Positions 17,530-26,646 of a DNA stretch of 64,000 bases are shown here, one piece after another; position 1 is the stretch's first letter, and each line of letters opens with the position of its first letter. Under the pieces are notes generated by a model. It had not been told where the DNA came from, made no database searches, and saw only the letters and a list, made by a program, of their open reading frames with translations. This DNA comes from Desulfomicrobium sp. ZS1 (GTDB lineage: Bacteria; Desulfobacterota; Desulfovibrionia; Desulfovibrionales; Desulfomicrobiaceae), in the NCBI RefSeq assembly GCF_024204645.1, contig NZ_CP100351.1:3064001-3128000 (forward strand), written 5' to 3'. Both the position numbers and the translations under genes were made by a program.

Positions 17530-19029
17530 TCAAACCCAGGCAAAGCGCATGGCCTGCATGAACGCGGCGCCGAAATTCTCCTTTTCCACCAGGCTTTCCA
17601 CGACCACCCGGCGAGGCAGGTCGGCCAGCCAATCGCGGATCTCTTCCCGCTCCAGAGCCAGTAACGTTCCGGCCAGGGCGGTGTTTCCGACCACGTGTAT
17701 TTTTTCCCGCCACGCCTCGGGCAAGAAACCCAGCGTGATCAAGTCTGAAGGGTCTGCATGTTCTCCCAGCGCCCCGGCCAGATAAATCCGCATCACGTCT
17801 CCTTCCAGCAGTCCCGCACGCCGGACCAGACTTCGCAAGGCCACGTTGACCCCAGCCTTGGCTTTGAGGAACTCTTCGACATCACGTTCCGCCACAAAAA
17901 CCCCCGGTTCAAGGTCAAATATACGACCGAGCCGGTGATTGCGAATCTGCTGCGCTATCTTGCGGGCCAATGGCATCGCCACAGCCTGAAAATGCCCCGC
18001 CTCATCGAGCACGTCGAGACGACGCAACAACGCCATCAGGGAGGCATACCCTGTCCCGGAGATGCCGCTCAAAGGCGACCCGCCCCATTGCAGGCCCTTT
18101 GGCCCCAGATCGACACGGCTGAGCACCCGTTCTCCCGCCATGGCTCCGCAGCACAAACCCACGCCTTCAATGGCCGGTCCCATGGGCACGCTGCAGGCAT
18201 AAAAATGCTCTGCATCCAACGCCAGAGCAAACTCCCCATTGGTGCCCAGGTCGGCGAGAAGAAAGGGATACTCCGGCTCAAGAGTTGAAATATAGGCCAA
18301 CCCCGCGCTGATGTCGGCACCGATAAAAGGGCCGAGCAGGGGCGGAATATAGGCGTCAGGCAACCCGCTATCTATGCAGACCGTCTCGCCGCCGCCCAAG
18401 GGCAGGCTGTAGGGGGCATAAGCCAAGCCGCTCAGCGGCGCATCCAGAAGGATTGCGATCATGGTGCTGTTCCCGCAGACGGCCAGGGAAACGGCGCCGC
18501 TTTGGCGCACCAAATCCTTGAGCACCACGATGACTGATTGGCACAGATGATCACGCGCCGCATCCGAAGAAAGCGCGTATCGCAGCCTGGACATGACCTC
18601 GCTGCCAACGCCCATCTGCGGATTGACCATGGCGAATTCCGGGCTATGCCCTACACGGGAAATCAGCGACCATTTAATGCGGGTTGTGCCGATATCCACG
18701 GCCAAGCTCTCTCCACGAGCACCGGCCAACGTGCACGGGGTAAAAGCGGGCACTTCAATGCTGCACGACTGAAGCACCAGGTGCTTGCAGCCAAGCCGCC
18801 AACCGGCCGCCAATTCTTCGGAACTCAGCCTGGCCTGATCATCAGCGCACGGCGCGGGGGCATCGTCCAAAAACCGGATTCTGCATTTGCCGCACAGTCC
18901 CGTGCCTGCGCACAAGTCACGTCCCCGGCCGATACCGGCCTCAAAAAGCAGATACAGAAACGGCTGGCCAGGCCGCGCTCGGACAGTTTGCCGGGCAACC
19001 CCGGCCTGATGGATGTCGATTCTTAGCAC
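17530..19029 (-). CDS. ASKHA-domain [2Fe-2S] protein, corrinoid activation (RACo/RamA-like, DUF4445)
   Basis: Resembles ATP-dependent reductive activators of corrinoid methyltransferase proteins. The 499 residues begin with a ferredoxin-like [2Fe-2S] domain, Cys40-x5-Cys46-x2-Cys49 and Cys81 (GWRLGC). An actin/Hsp70-type ATPase domain follows, with AVDIGTTRIKWSLI, LLADLGTNGEFAL, GPAIEG and a late IYLAGALGEHADP segment. It starts at a GTG overlapping the selD stop by 7 nt, so it is translated as part of the LysR-selD operon. No corrinoid protein or methyltransferase is in the window, so its target is unknown; a link to selenium metabolism is suggested only by context. Confidence 0.85.
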   Translation of the reverse strand: MLRIDIHQAGVARQTVRARPGQPFLYLLFEAGIGRGRDLCAGTGLCGKCRIRFLDDAPAPCADDQARLSSEELAAGWRLGCKHLVLQSCSIEVPAFTPCTLAGARGESLAVDIGTTRIKWSLISRVGHSPEFAMVNPQMGVGSEVMSRLRYALSSDAARDHLCQSVIVVLKDLVRQSGAVSLAVCGNSTMIAILLDAPLSGLAYAPYSLPLGGGETVCIDSGLPDAYIPPLLGPFIGADISAGLAYISTLEPEYPFLLADLGTNGEFALALDAEHFYACSVPMGPAIEGVGLCCGAMAGERVLSRVDLGPKGLQWGGSPLSGISGTGYASLMALLRRLDVLDEAGHFQAVAMPLARKIAQQIRNHRLGRIFDLEPGVFVAERDVEEFLKAKAGVNVALRSLVRRAGLLEGDVMRIYLAGALGEHADPSDLITLGFLPEAWREKIHVVGNTALAGTLLALEREEIRDWLADLPRRVVVESLVEKENFGAAFMQAMRFAWV

Positions 19030-20069
19030 AGCAGCAGCCGTTTCCCATCAGCGCGAGGAGGCTCGACAACACCGATCTCTGCAACCATCTCGCCTCCTTC
19101 GCGCAGCCACTCCCGAACATCATCCAGCAGATCAGGCGACACGCCAAGGAGCATACCCCCGGAAGTTTGCGCGTCATACATGAGGTCCAGCAGAACAGGA
19201 TCAAGACCGGCGGAGGCCTCAACGGTTTTATTGCAAAAATGTTTGTTGGCGTGACTTCCTACGGGTAAAAGACCGATGCGGGCCAATTCGAGAGCGTGAT
19301 CCATAATGGGCACGGAAGAAACATCCAGAGATATGCAGCAATCCGAGGCTGTCGCCATTTCAAGCGCATGCCCTCCCAGGCCGAAACCCGTGATGTCCGT
19401 GGCGGCCTTGAGTCCGAATCTGGCGATAGCTTCACCCGGAATGCGGTTAAGTCGCGCGGCCCAGCGATACACATCTTCTTCAAAGGCGTCGCTCCCCTCC
19501 CACTGACCCTTGATGGCCGTTGCCAGGACGCCTGTCCCAACAGGTTTGGTCAAAAGAAGAACATCCCCAGGGCGCAAACCCGCATTCGTGGCATATCTGT
19601 CCGGGTCGATAATGCCCGATACCGACAATCCGTACTTGATCTCTTTGTCCTGAACGCTATGACCACCGACAAGCAGGGCTCCCGCCTCCTGGATTTTAAG
19701 CAAACCTCCGCGAAGGATTTCCCGCAAAACGCAGATATCCATTGTCGCGATGGGAAAGCACACAATGTTCATGGCCACAAACGGCACTCCGCCCATGGCA
19801 TAGACATCGGACAGTGAATTAGCCGCGGCGATCTGGCCGAATCTGAAGGGATCGTTGACGATGGGCGTAAAGAAATCCAGAGTCTGGACCAAAGCTTTTC
19901 CTGCGGGGAAACGCACGATTGCCGCATCCTCACTGTTTCCCATTCCTGTCAGGACGCGCTCATCATCCTCGAAATGCAGCCCAAGCAATGCCTGCTCCAA
20001 GTCCCCTGGAGCCAATTTGGCAGCTCAACCGGCAGCGCTTACCGTTTGAACCAATGGTATATTTTTCAC
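19023..20069 (-). CDS. selD: Selenophosphate synthetase SelD, selenocysteine-containing (in-frame TGA)
   Basis: Makes selenophosphate from selenide and ATP for selenocysteine tRNA and selenouridine synthesis. The apparent ORF from the TTG at 20015 lacks the catalytic N terminus. Reading further upstream gives VSAAG-(TGA)-AAKLAPGD, with the TGA at 20027-20025 at the place of E. coli Cys17 and a Lys three residues later matching Lys20. The frame begins at a GTG (20069) that overlaps the LysR stop as GTGA, with CGAGG 8 nt before it. The full protein is 348 residues, as expected for SelD. Downstream motifs are intact: GNSEDAAIV, LDFFTPIVNDPFRFGQIAA, NSLSDVYAMGG, VGGHSVQDKEIKYG and DITGFGLGGHALEM. 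Readthrough as Sec is supported by the hairpin just after the TGA. A pseudogene is unlikely because the rest of the frame is perfect. Confidence 0.93.
19994..20027 (-). promoter_or_regulatory. Candidate bacterial SECIS element in selD
   Basis: On the minus strand the UGA (20027-20025) is followed after 12 nt by a 6-bp stem GCTCCA (20012-20007) / TGGAGC (19999-19994) closing a 7-nt loop GGGGACT. Bacterial SECIS hairpins lie at this distance inside the reading frame and expose G and U in the loop for SelB. Folding was judged by eye. Confidence 0.75.
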
Positions 20070-20983
20070 GATCCAGACCTCGCAGCAATATTCTGAGCGT
20101 TGTTTTTGAAAAATTCGAGTAACTTGAGAGCCGCCGGAAAAAGGGATCGCTTCTTGTTGAAGACGATATGAAAGGATCGCTCCAGGAGCAGGCCGGGAAG
20201 ATCGACAGCCACTAATGCTCCCGTTTCAAGCTCGTGGTGGACGGTGATGGCAGAAGTGATGGACGCACCCATGCCGGCCGAAAGACACCGTGCCATGGCC
20301 CCGGCATTGCGCACCATGATGACGGTCCGCAAAGAATGGATATCGATGTCGAACCTGGACAGACTCTCGGCCATGGCTACGCGAGTTCCCGAGCCATCCT
20401 CGCGCAAAACCCATGGCAGGGCGTGTAAAAGATCTTCCACCGCCAGATGCCGATATTTTTCAAACAACTGAGGAGTCATGACAAGGACAAGTGAATCGCT
20501 TGCGATTTTCTCGTAGTGCAAATCCGGCGACTCAAAGACAGCGCCGACGACACCAAGCATAAGCTCGTTGTTACGAACCTGGGTTACGATATCCTCAGAG
20601 TCGCCTATGTGCAAATCCATAATGACTTCCGGGTACTTCTTCCAAAATTGTGCCAGGATTTCCGGCATGATATAGTTCGCGGGGATCGTACTACCGCCAA
20701 GATCGAGTTTGCCCGTAATCCGGTCCTGCAGTTTTCTGAGCTCGGAAATCGCAAGTTCCGATGCCTCAAAAATTTTCTTGGCATGCCCGTAAAGAACCTC
20801 GCCGGCCTTGGTCGGCACAACCGTCCTTCCAATGCGATCAAAAAGCTGAACTTCGAGTTCTTGCTCCAAGGACGCCACATGAGCACTGATCGTCGGCTGC
20901 GAGAGATACAGCGACTTTCCGGCTTTTGAAAAACTTGAGTGCTCATAAACTTTGGAAAACGCTTCGATCTTTCGAATATCCAT
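20066..20983 (-). CDS. LysR-family regulator, selenium metabolism-associated type
   Basis: LysR-type transcriptional regulator of 305 residues starting at the ATG at 20983 (MDIRKIEAFSKVYEHSSFSKAG). The helix-turn-helix (SLYLSQPTISAHVASLEQEL) and a full periplasmic-binding-like effector domain are present. The ATG at 21055 would add a run of 24 residues with no family match. Its TGA overlaps the selD GTG start (GTGA), so regulator, selD and the ASKHA gene form one coupled operon. A LysR subfamily next to selenium genes is known from several bacteria; its effector is not established. AGGA lies about 10 nt before the start. Confidence 0.88.
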   Translation of the reverse strand: MDIRKIEAFSKVYEHSSFSKAGKSLYLSQPTISAHVASLEQELEVQLFDRIGRTVVPTKAGEVLYGHAKKIFEASELAISELRKLQDRITGKLDLGGSTIPANYIMPEILAQFWKKYPEVIMDLHIGDSEDIVTQVRNNELMLGVVGAVFESPDLHYEKIASDSLVLVMTPQLFEKYRHLAVEDLLHALPWVLREDGSGTRVAMAESLSRFDIDIHSLRTVIMVRNAGAMARCLSAGMGASITSAITVHHELETGALVAVDLPGLLLERSFHIVFNKKRSLFPAALKLLEFFKNNAQNIAARSGS

Positions 20984-21025
20984 ATATACCCATTCCTGGT
21001 ATAGGCAAAAACAATACATTGAGAC

Positions 21026-21054
21026 AAAAAAAATGAGGCAGTCTGACTGCCTCA
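21026..21054 (-). terminator. Terminator at the end of the ribosomal super-operon, after rplQ
   Basis: TGAGGCAGT/ACTGCCTCA stem of 9 bp with a 3-nt loop, followed on the minus strand by eight T. It lies 15 nt beyond the rplQ stop and separates the ribosomal run from the LysR-selD operon. Confidence 0.93.
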
Positions 21055-21068
21055 CTTTTGCGTGCTAT

Positions 21069-21485
21069 CTATGCTTCTTCTGTAGCTTCAGGTGCTGCAG
21101 CATCAGCTGTTTCGGCAAACTTGTCGCTCAAACGGGTGAACTCGATAAGCGCCATGGAGGCACTGTCACCAACGCGAGGAATACCAAACTTGACGACTCT
21201 GGTGTACCCGCCGGGAACTTCCTTGAAGCGGGGGCCAATTTCATCAAACAATTTTTTAACGCTGTGATGGCTTCCCAGAACCGTGAAGGCCTGTCTGCGA
21301 GCATGCAGGGTATCCTGAAGCGCCATCGTGATGAGCTTGTCAGCAAAGATGCTCAGTTCCTTGGCCTTGGCTTCAGTCGTGCGGATACGCTCATGTTCGA
21401 CCAGGGAGCGAGCCATATTCTTCATCAAGGACTTGCGGTGTTCCCACGTACGCCCCAGTTTTCGACCAGCTTTTCTATGCCTCAT
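21069..21485 (-). CDS. rplQ: 50S ribosomal protein L17
   Basis: Large-subunit protein near the exit tunnel. The 138 residues begin [20 protein letters not shown] and carry [15 protein letters not shown] and the C-terminal [19 protein letters not shown], then a short Ala/Glu tail. It overlaps rpoA by 11 nt (ATGAGGCATAG), typical coupling at the end of the alpha operon, and is the last gene before a strong terminator. Confidence 0.97.
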   Translation of the reverse strand: MRHRKAGRKLGRTWEHRKSLMKNMARSLVEHERIRTTEAKAKELSIFADKLITMALQDTLHARRQAFTVLGSHHSVKKLFDEIGPRFKEVPGGYTRVVKFGIPRVGDSASMALIEFTRLSDKFAETADAAAPEATEEA

Positions 21486-22521
21486 CTTCTTCGTTCCTCT
21501 TTAACCAATCCTGGTACAATTCATCAAAATTATCGACTCTGATTCCGAAATCAAGTCCCATGCTCTCAAGAACCCGGCGAATGTCTTCCAGAGACTTCCG
21601 ACCAAAATTCTTGGTCTTCAGCAAGTCAGCCTCGGTCTTTTGGACCAGCTCGCCAACAATATGAATGCCAGCGCTTTTGAGGCAGTTGCTTGCTCTAACG
21701 GGAAGTTCAAGATCTTCGATGTTCTTGAAAAGATTTTCGTTGATCTTGTCCTGGGGCTTGGATTTGGCCTTTTCGATATCCGCCGAGCCTTCATCGAAAT
21801 TAATGAAGACAGTCAGCTGCTCTTTCAGAATTTTGGCACTGAAAGCCAAAGCATCGTCCGGAGTGATGGATCCGTCGGTCCAAACCTCGATGATCAATTT
21901 GTCATAATTGGTCATCTGGCCGACTCGAGCCTGCTCAACCGCATAAGCAACCTTGCGGATGGGAGAAAAGCTCGAATCCAGGGTGATAACGCCGATCTCG
22001 TTGTCTAAATCTTCGTGCATCTCGGCGGGAACATAGCCCTTGCCCATGCGAAACTCGAGATTCATGACCAAATCGATATCTTCAGAGAGAGTCGCGATAT
22101 GCAGCTCAGGATTGAGAATCTTAATATGCTGATTTTCAACAATTGCAGATGCCGTTACTTCGCCTTTGGCATTGGCGATCAACTGAACCCGCTGTGGCTC
22201 GGGAGTATTCATGGCCACGCGCAATTGCTTCAAGTTCAGAACAATGTCCGTGATATCTTCAGTGACTCCGGGGATGGTCGTAAATTCATGCTGAATGCCC
22301 TGAATATTGACCGAGACCGGTGCCGCACCCTGAAGAGATGAAAGAAGAACCCGACGCAACGCATTTCCGATCGTAGTGCCAAAACCTCTTTCCAAAGGTT
22401 CGCACACAAACCGTCCGTACATGTCATTGCACTTCGGATCTTTCTCAAGTTGTTCCGGCCTGACAAGCTCTGCCCAATTTCGGACGTAAACTTTTTTGTC
22501 TCCGCTATACGTAGAACTCAT
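21475..22521 (-). CDS. rpoA: DNA-directed RNA polymerase subunit alpha
   Basis: Alpha subunit of RNA polymerase; its N-terminal domain dimerises and scaffolds beta/beta', and its C-terminal domain contacts UP elements and activators. At 348 residues it has the expected NTD ([21 protein letters not shown]) and, after an acidic linker, the alpha-CTD with two helix-hairpin-helix motifs ([29 protein letters not shown]). It lies 12 nt after rpsD. Confidence 0.98.
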   Translation of the reverse strand: MSSTYSGDKKVYVRNWAELVRPEQLEKDPKCNDMYGRFVCEPLERGFGTTIGNALRRVLLSSLQGAAPVSVNIQGIQHEFTTIPGVTEDITDIVLNLKQLRVAMNTPEPQRVQLIANAKGEVTASAIVENQHIKILNPELHIATLSEDIDLVMNLEFRMGKGYVPAEMHEDLDNEIGVITLDSSFSPIRKVAYAVEQARVGQMTNYDKLIIEVWTDGSITPDDALAFSAKILKEQLTVFINFDEGSADIEKAKSKPQDKINENLFKNIEDLELPVRASNCLKSAGIHIVGELVQKTEADLLKTKNFGRKSLEDIRRVLESMGLDFGIRVDNFDELYQDWLKRNEEDEA

Positions 22522-22533
22522 GTTTACCGCCCT

Positions 22534-23160
22534 TTATTTGGAGTAGAGTTCAACAATCAACTGCTCAGTCATGGGGAACGTGATATCTTCCCTGGTGGGA
22601 AGAGCCTTTACAGATCCCTTGAGGGCAGGAGCATCGATCTCGAGCCATGCAGGTACGCCGCGACGAGCGACAACTTCCAAAGCCTCGGTAATAACAAGGT
22701 TCTTCTTGGTGCGATCCCGCACCTCAAGAACGTCACCCGATTTCATCTGAATCGAAGGTACATTGACGCGACGACCATTGAGGCTGAACAGACCGTGGCG
22801 AACCATCTGACGAGCCTGGCTGCGCGAATTGGCAAAACCAAGTTTGTACGCCACGTTGTCGATGCGGGTTTCAAGCAGCATCAAAAGATTCGTGCCGGTA
22901 ATTCCCTTGCGACGTTCAGCTTCCTCGAAATATCTGCGGAACTGACCTTCAAGGATACCATACATCTTTCTTACTTTCTGCTTCTCACGAAGCTGCAAGG
23001 CGTAATCGCTGGGCTTTTTGCGAGCCTTCCCGTGATCGCCAGGCGCATACGCACGACGCTCGAAAGCACACTTATCAGTATAACATCTATCGCCTTTGAG
23101 AAAAAGCTTTCCGCCTTCTCTACGGCATATTCTGCACTTAGGGCCTGTATATCTAGCCAA
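22534..23160 (-). CDS. rpsD: 30S ribosomal protein S4, zinc-type
   Basis: Primary 16S rRNA binder that nucleates 30S assembly. The 208 residues contain a Cys-rich N terminus (Cys9, Cys12, Cys26 and Cys31) that should bind zinc, as in thermophile and deltaproteobacterial S4, and the S4 RNA-binding domain ([23 protein letters not shown]). In the alpha operon, 12 nt after rpsK. Confidence 0.98.
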   Translation of the reverse strand: MARYTGPKCRICRREGGKLFLKGDRCYTDKCAFERRAYAPGDHGKARKKPSDYALQLREKQKVRKMYGILEGQFRRYFEEAERRKGITGTNLLMLLETRIDNVAYKLGFANSRSQARQMVRHGLFSLNGRRVNVPSIQMKSGDVLEVRDRTKKNLVITEALEVVARRGVPAWLEIDAPALKGSVKALPTREDITFPMTEQLIVELYSK

Positions 23161-23172
23161 GGTAAATTCCCC

Positions 23173-23562
23173 CTATACTCTACGACGTTTGGGCGGACGG
23201 CAGCCGTTATGCGGAATGGGTGTCACGTCGCGGATAAAAGCGACGCGCAAACCGACAGCATTGATTGCACGCATTGCGGACTCGCGTCCAGAGCCAGGTC
23301 CCTTCACAAGTATGCCTACAGAGCGCATTCCGCACTCCATCGCCTTACGGGCGGCGGTTTCCGCGGCCTTCTGAGCAGCAAAAGGGGTGTTCTTACGGGA
23401 ACCCTTGAAACCGGAAGCGCCTGAGCTCGCCCAGCTGATTACGTTACCCGTCGGATCTGTGAAGGTAATAATCGTATTATTGAAGGTGCTGTTCACATGA
23501 GCAATACCCGTGGGGATATTTCTCTTTTCCTTTTTCTTGATTACTCTCTGCGGTCTTGCCAT
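23173..23562 (-). CDS. rpsK: 30S ribosomal protein S11
   Basis: Platform protein of the small subunit, near the mRNA exit. The 129 residues show [34 protein letters not shown] and the C-terminal [18 protein letters not shown]. Located 18 nt after rpsM and 12 nt before rpsD. Confidence 0.98.
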   Translation of the reverse strand: MARPQRVIKKKEKRNIPTGIAHVNSTFNNTIITFTDPTGNVISWASSGASGFKGSRKNTPFAAQKAAETAARKAMECGMRSVGILVKGPGSGRESAMRAINAVGLRVAFIRDVTPIPHNGCRPPKRRRV

Positions 23563-23580
23563 TTGTCTGTCTCCACCCAG

Positions 23581-23952
23581 TTACTTTTTCTTCTTACCAA
23601 CAATGGCTCTGCGTGGGCCTTTGCGAGTGCGCGCATTAGTATGCGTACGCTGACCACGACATGGCAAGCCGCGCCTATGTCTCAAACCTCTATAGCAACC
23701 GATATCCATAAGACGCTTGATATTGGCCACGATCTCACGACGTAAATCGCCTTCGACCTTATGACTGGTTTCCAATTCTTTGCGAAGCGTGTTGATATCG
23801 TCACTAGTGAGATCGTCACTGTTTTTAGTCCAATCAATACCTGTAGCATCAAGGATTTTAAGAGCTGTAGCTCGGCCGATGCCATAAATATATGTCAATG
23901 CAATATCTAGCCTTTTGTTTCTCGGCAAATCTACACCAACTAATCTTGCCAC
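23581..23952 (-). CDS. rpsM: 30S ribosomal protein S13
   Basis: Head protein contacting the P-site tRNA and the B1 intersubunit bridges. The 123 residues include [45 protein letters not shown] and a Lys-rich tail. The first gene of the alpha group after rpmJ, with 15 nt between them. Confidence 0.98.
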   Translation of the reverse strand: MARLVGVDLPRNKRLDIALTYIYGIGRATALKILDATGIDWTKNSDDLTSDDINTLRKELETSHKVEGDLRREIVANIKRLMDIGCYRGLRHRRGLPCRGQRTHTNARTRKGPRRAIVGKKKK

Positions 23953-23967
23953 AATATCCCCCTATCC

Positions 23968-24081
23968 TTAACCCTGTCTTTGTTTATGCCGCGTATTGTC
24001 ACAAATCACTCTAAGCACGCCTTTGCGCTTAATAACTTTGCACTTGGGACAAATTTTGCGAACTGAAGGTCTAACTTTCAT
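23968..24081 (-). CDS. rpmJ: 50S ribosomal protein L36, zinc-binding form
   Basis: 37-residue ribosomal protein beginning [20 protein letters not shown] and ending NTRHKQRQG. The Cys-x2-Cys ... Cys ... His set is complete, so this is the zinc-binding form. It lies between map and rpsM. infA, often found beside rpmJ, is absent: only 39 nt separate it from map. Confidence 0.96.
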   Translation of the reverse strand: MKVRPSVRKICPKCKVIKRKGVLRVICDNTRHKQRQG

Positions 24082-24120
24082 TGAATCCCCCGAAGATTTT
24101 CAATTGAAACTCAAGCCAAA

Positions 24121-24885
24121 TTACATTTGGCTGAGAATAAATGGTCCGTCCTTGGTAATAGCCACCGAATGTTCAAAATGAGCAGATAGGCTTCGATCTT
24201 TGGTCACTGCGGTCCAACCGTCGGAGAGGATTTCGACCTGGTCGGTACCCATTGCAACCATTGGCTCAATGGCAATCACCATTCCCGGCTTCAAAGGCAA
24301 TCTTGAGCTATTCTTGGGCACGAAATTGGGGACTTCCGGCTTCTCATGAAGCATCCTGCCTATCCCATGACCAACAAATCGCTTGATAACGGAAAACCCT
24401 TGAGCCTCAACCCGTTCCTGTACAGCCCGTGAAACATCGTAAAGGTCATTTCCTGGAACGGCCTGCTCGATTCCCAGCTTAAGAGAATCCAAGGTGACAT
24501 CCAGTAAATGGGCCGCGCCCTGACTGATACTTCCTACAGGAAAGGTCCTTGCGGTATCTCCGTAAAAACCCTGAAACTTAACTCCAAAATCAATGGATAC
24601 TATGTCACCGTCAACCAGTTCTCGCTTGGATGGGAATCCATGCACGATCTCTTCGTTGACGGAACAGCATAGAGCATATGGAAAACCCAGGTAGCCCTTG
24701 AATGCTGGAATAACCTCAAATGAAGCGCAAAGCTTTATAGCTTTTTCTTCCAATTCCCAGGTAGTTACTCCGGGGGCAACCAAACTGCCAACTTCATTGA
24801 GAATATTGGCAGCTATACGATTGACTTCTCGCATAATGGCAATTTCCTGGGTGTTTTTCAGGAAAATGCCTCTGTGTTTTTTCAA
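24121..24885 (-). CDS. map: Methionine aminopeptidase, type I
   Basis: Removes the initiator Met from nascent proteins with a dinuclear metal site. The 254 residues hold the metal ligands in SIDFGVKFQGFYGDTART (two Asp), the GHGIGRMLHEKPEVPNF segment (His), and the C-terminal Glu residues (AIEPMVAMG and later). The TTG start (24885) overlaps the secY TGA (TTGA), so it is coupled to secY. The secY-map-rpmJ order is common; adk, which often sits between secY and map, is not present. Confidence 0.97.
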   Translation of the reverse strand: MKKHRGIFLKNTQEIAIMREVNRIAANILNEVGSLVAPGVTTWELEEKAIKLCASFEVIPAFKGYLGFPYALCCSVNEEIVHGFPSKRELVDGDIVSIDFGVKFQGFYGDTARTFPVGSISQGAAHLLDVTLDSLKLGIEQAVPGNDLYDVSRAVQERVEAQGFSVIKRFVGHGIGRMLHEKPEVPNFVPKNSSRLPLKPGMVIAIEPMVAMGTDQVEILSDGWTAVTKDRSLSAHFEHSVAITKDGPFILSQM

Positions 24886-26195
24886 CCTTGCCTGCCCTTT
24901 ATTTTCGCCTTGGCAAGCAGGCCGTCATATCTGCCGGAAATAAGATGCGACTGCACCTGGGACATGGTGTCCATGGCTACACCGACAACAATCAGCAGGG
25001 ATGTGCCTCCGTAATAAAACGGGACATTGAACTGCTTCATCAGGAGCATGGGCAAAACACAGACGAGCGAGATATACAAAGCGCCCCACAAAGTCAAACG
25101 GGTCAAAACCTTGTCAATGTACTCGTTTGTTTTGAAGCCAGGGCGGATGCCGGGGACAAAAGCCCCTTGTTTTTTTAGGTTTTCCGAAATTTCTTTGGGG
25201 TCAAAAACAATGGCCGTATAGAAAAAACAGAAAAAAACGATAAATGCCACAAAACAAATATTGTAAATAATTGAATCTGGCCTGAAATAATCAGACATCT
25301 TGTTCAATATTTCAACATTTGAAAAATTGGCTATCGTCGCAGGAAACATCAGGATCGACGATGCGAAGATAGGCGGAATGACACCGGCCGTATTTATGCG
25401 CAACGGCAGATGACTCGTCTGCCCACCATACATTTTCCGTCCGACCATACGCTTGGCATAATGGATGGGAATTCTTCGCTGAGCACGCTCCATGAAGGTG
25501 ATGCCAACCAGAACCCCCGCCATGACGACCACTACCAGCAGCACAGTGAAAATGGAAACATCGCCGGCCGTAAAAAGCCGGTAAGATTTCCCGATACCAC
25601 TGGGCAGGCCGGAAATGATACCTGCGCAGATTATCAGGCTGATACCGTTACCAATCCCTTTTTCCGTGATTTTCTCACCAAGCCACATGATAAACACGGT
25701 ACCGGCGGTGAGAGTCAGAACGGTGATGAACCGGAAGCCCCAGCCTGGCATATAGACAATGGAAGCCCCGGTGGGGCTTGTCATCGTCTCAACACCAATG
25801 GAGATCCCAAGGCCCTGGATCACGGATATCAGCACCGTTCCATATCGCGTATATTGGGTAATCTTCTTTTTTCCCGCAGCGCCTTCTTCCTTGCTCAGCC
25901 TTTTGAGTTCAGGGCTGACCACTGTCAAAAGCTGCAGGATGATCGAAGCGGAAATGTAAGGCATAATCCCAAGTGCAAAAATGGACAGATTCATCAAGCC
26001 GCCGCCCGAAAACATATCGAACAGCCCAAAAAGGGTGTTTTGTGCGTTGGCAAAAAAATCTGCTAGAGCATTCCCGTCAACACCTGGTATCGGCAGATGT
26101 ACACCTACTCGGAAAACAGCCAACAGGAGAAAAGTCCAAATAAACTTGCTTTTCAGCTCTGACATACCCGTGTTTGCGCCTTTGGATATACTCAC
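24882..26195 (-). CDS. secY: Protein translocase subunit SecY
   Basis: Channel subunit of the SecYEG translocon with ten membrane helices. The GTG at 26195 is chosen: AAGGA lies 7 nt upstream and it gives 437 residues; a longer frame would read back through rplO. The plug and lateral gate regions are normal (FRVGVHLPIPGVDGNAL, FALGIMPYISASIILQLL), with the cytosolic MERAQRRIPIHYAKRMVGRK loop and FVPGIRPGFKTNEYIDKVLTR. Only 4 nt separate the rplO stop from this start. Confidence 0.97.
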   Translation of the reverse strand: MSISKGANTGMSELKSKFIWTFLLLAVFRVGVHLPIPGVDGNALADFFANAQNTLFGLFDMFSGGGLMNLSIFALGIMPYISASIILQLLTVVSPELKRLSKEEGAAGKKKITQYTRYGTVLISVIQGLGISIGVETMTSPTGASIVYMPGWGFRFITVLTLTAGTVFIMWLGEKITEKGIGNGISLIICAGIISGLPSGIGKSYRLFTAGDVSIFTVLLVVVVMAGVLVGITFMERAQRRIPIHYAKRMVGRKMYGGQTSHLPLRINTAGVIPPIFASSILMFPATIANFSNVEILNKMSDYFRPDSIIYNICFVAFIVFFCFFYTAIVFDPKEISENLKKQGAFVPGIRPGFKTNEYIDKVLTRLTLWGALYISLVCVLPMLLMKQFNVPFYYGGTSLLIVVGVAMDTMSQVQSHLISGRYDGLLAKAKIKGRQG

Positions 26196-26199
26196 AATG

Positions 26200-26646
26200 C
26201 TATCCTTCGATCGAAATGGCTTCGCCACCCGCTGCAGTGATTTTTTCCACAGCCTGTTTGCTGAACTTGTGTGCAGTAATCTTAAGCGCCTTGACGGCTT
26301 CACCGTCGCCAAGAATCTTGATCGGCTGATCACGATCAACCAAACCGGACAGATACAAATCCTCGATCAATACTTCAGCCTTGTCAGCAAAGGCGGAATA
26401 GACGGTCGAGAGATTAAGAGTCTGGTAGGTGACGCGAAAAGGGTTCTTGAAGCCGCGCTTCGGCAGTCTGCGATAAAGGCGCATCTGGCCGCCTTCAAAC
26501 CATGCAGGTACTCCGCCGCCGCTACGAGCATTTTGGCCCTTGTGACCTTTGCCTGAAGTTCCGCCCTGACCCGATGCAGTACCGCGGCCCAGTCTTTTCA
26601 CCTTGGCGCGTTCCTCGGGATATGGATACAATTCATGCAGGTTCAT
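26200..26646 (-). CDS. rplO: 50S ribosomal protein L15
   Basis: Late-assembling large-subunit protein. The 148 residues contain the Gly-rich RNA-binding N terminus (GRGTASGQGGTSGKGHKGQNARSG is the visible region) and PAWFEGGQMRLYRRLPKRGFKNP. Its ATG overlaps the rpmD TAA (TAATG). Confidence 0.97.
   Translation of the reverse strand: MNLHELYPYPEERAKVKRLGRGTASGQGGTSGKGHKGQNARSGGGVPAWFEGGQMRLYRRLPKRGFKNPFRVTYQTLNLSTVYSAFADKAEVLIEDLYLSGLVDRDQPIKILGDGEAVKALKITAHKFSKQAVEKITAAGGEAISIEG

Noticed and set aside
19023-20015. selD as a shorter protein starting at the internal TTG at 20015
   Set aside because: It would lack the catalytic Cys/Sec and Lys, and it ignores the GTGA junction with the upstream regulator.
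20025-20027. TGA in selD as a nonsense mutation or pseudogene
   Set aside because: It falls exactly at the catalytic position, is followed by a SECIS-type hairpin, and both sides of the frame are fully conserved.
24082-24120. Possible infA between map and rpmJ
   Set aside because: Only 39 nt are available; no frame fits IF-1.
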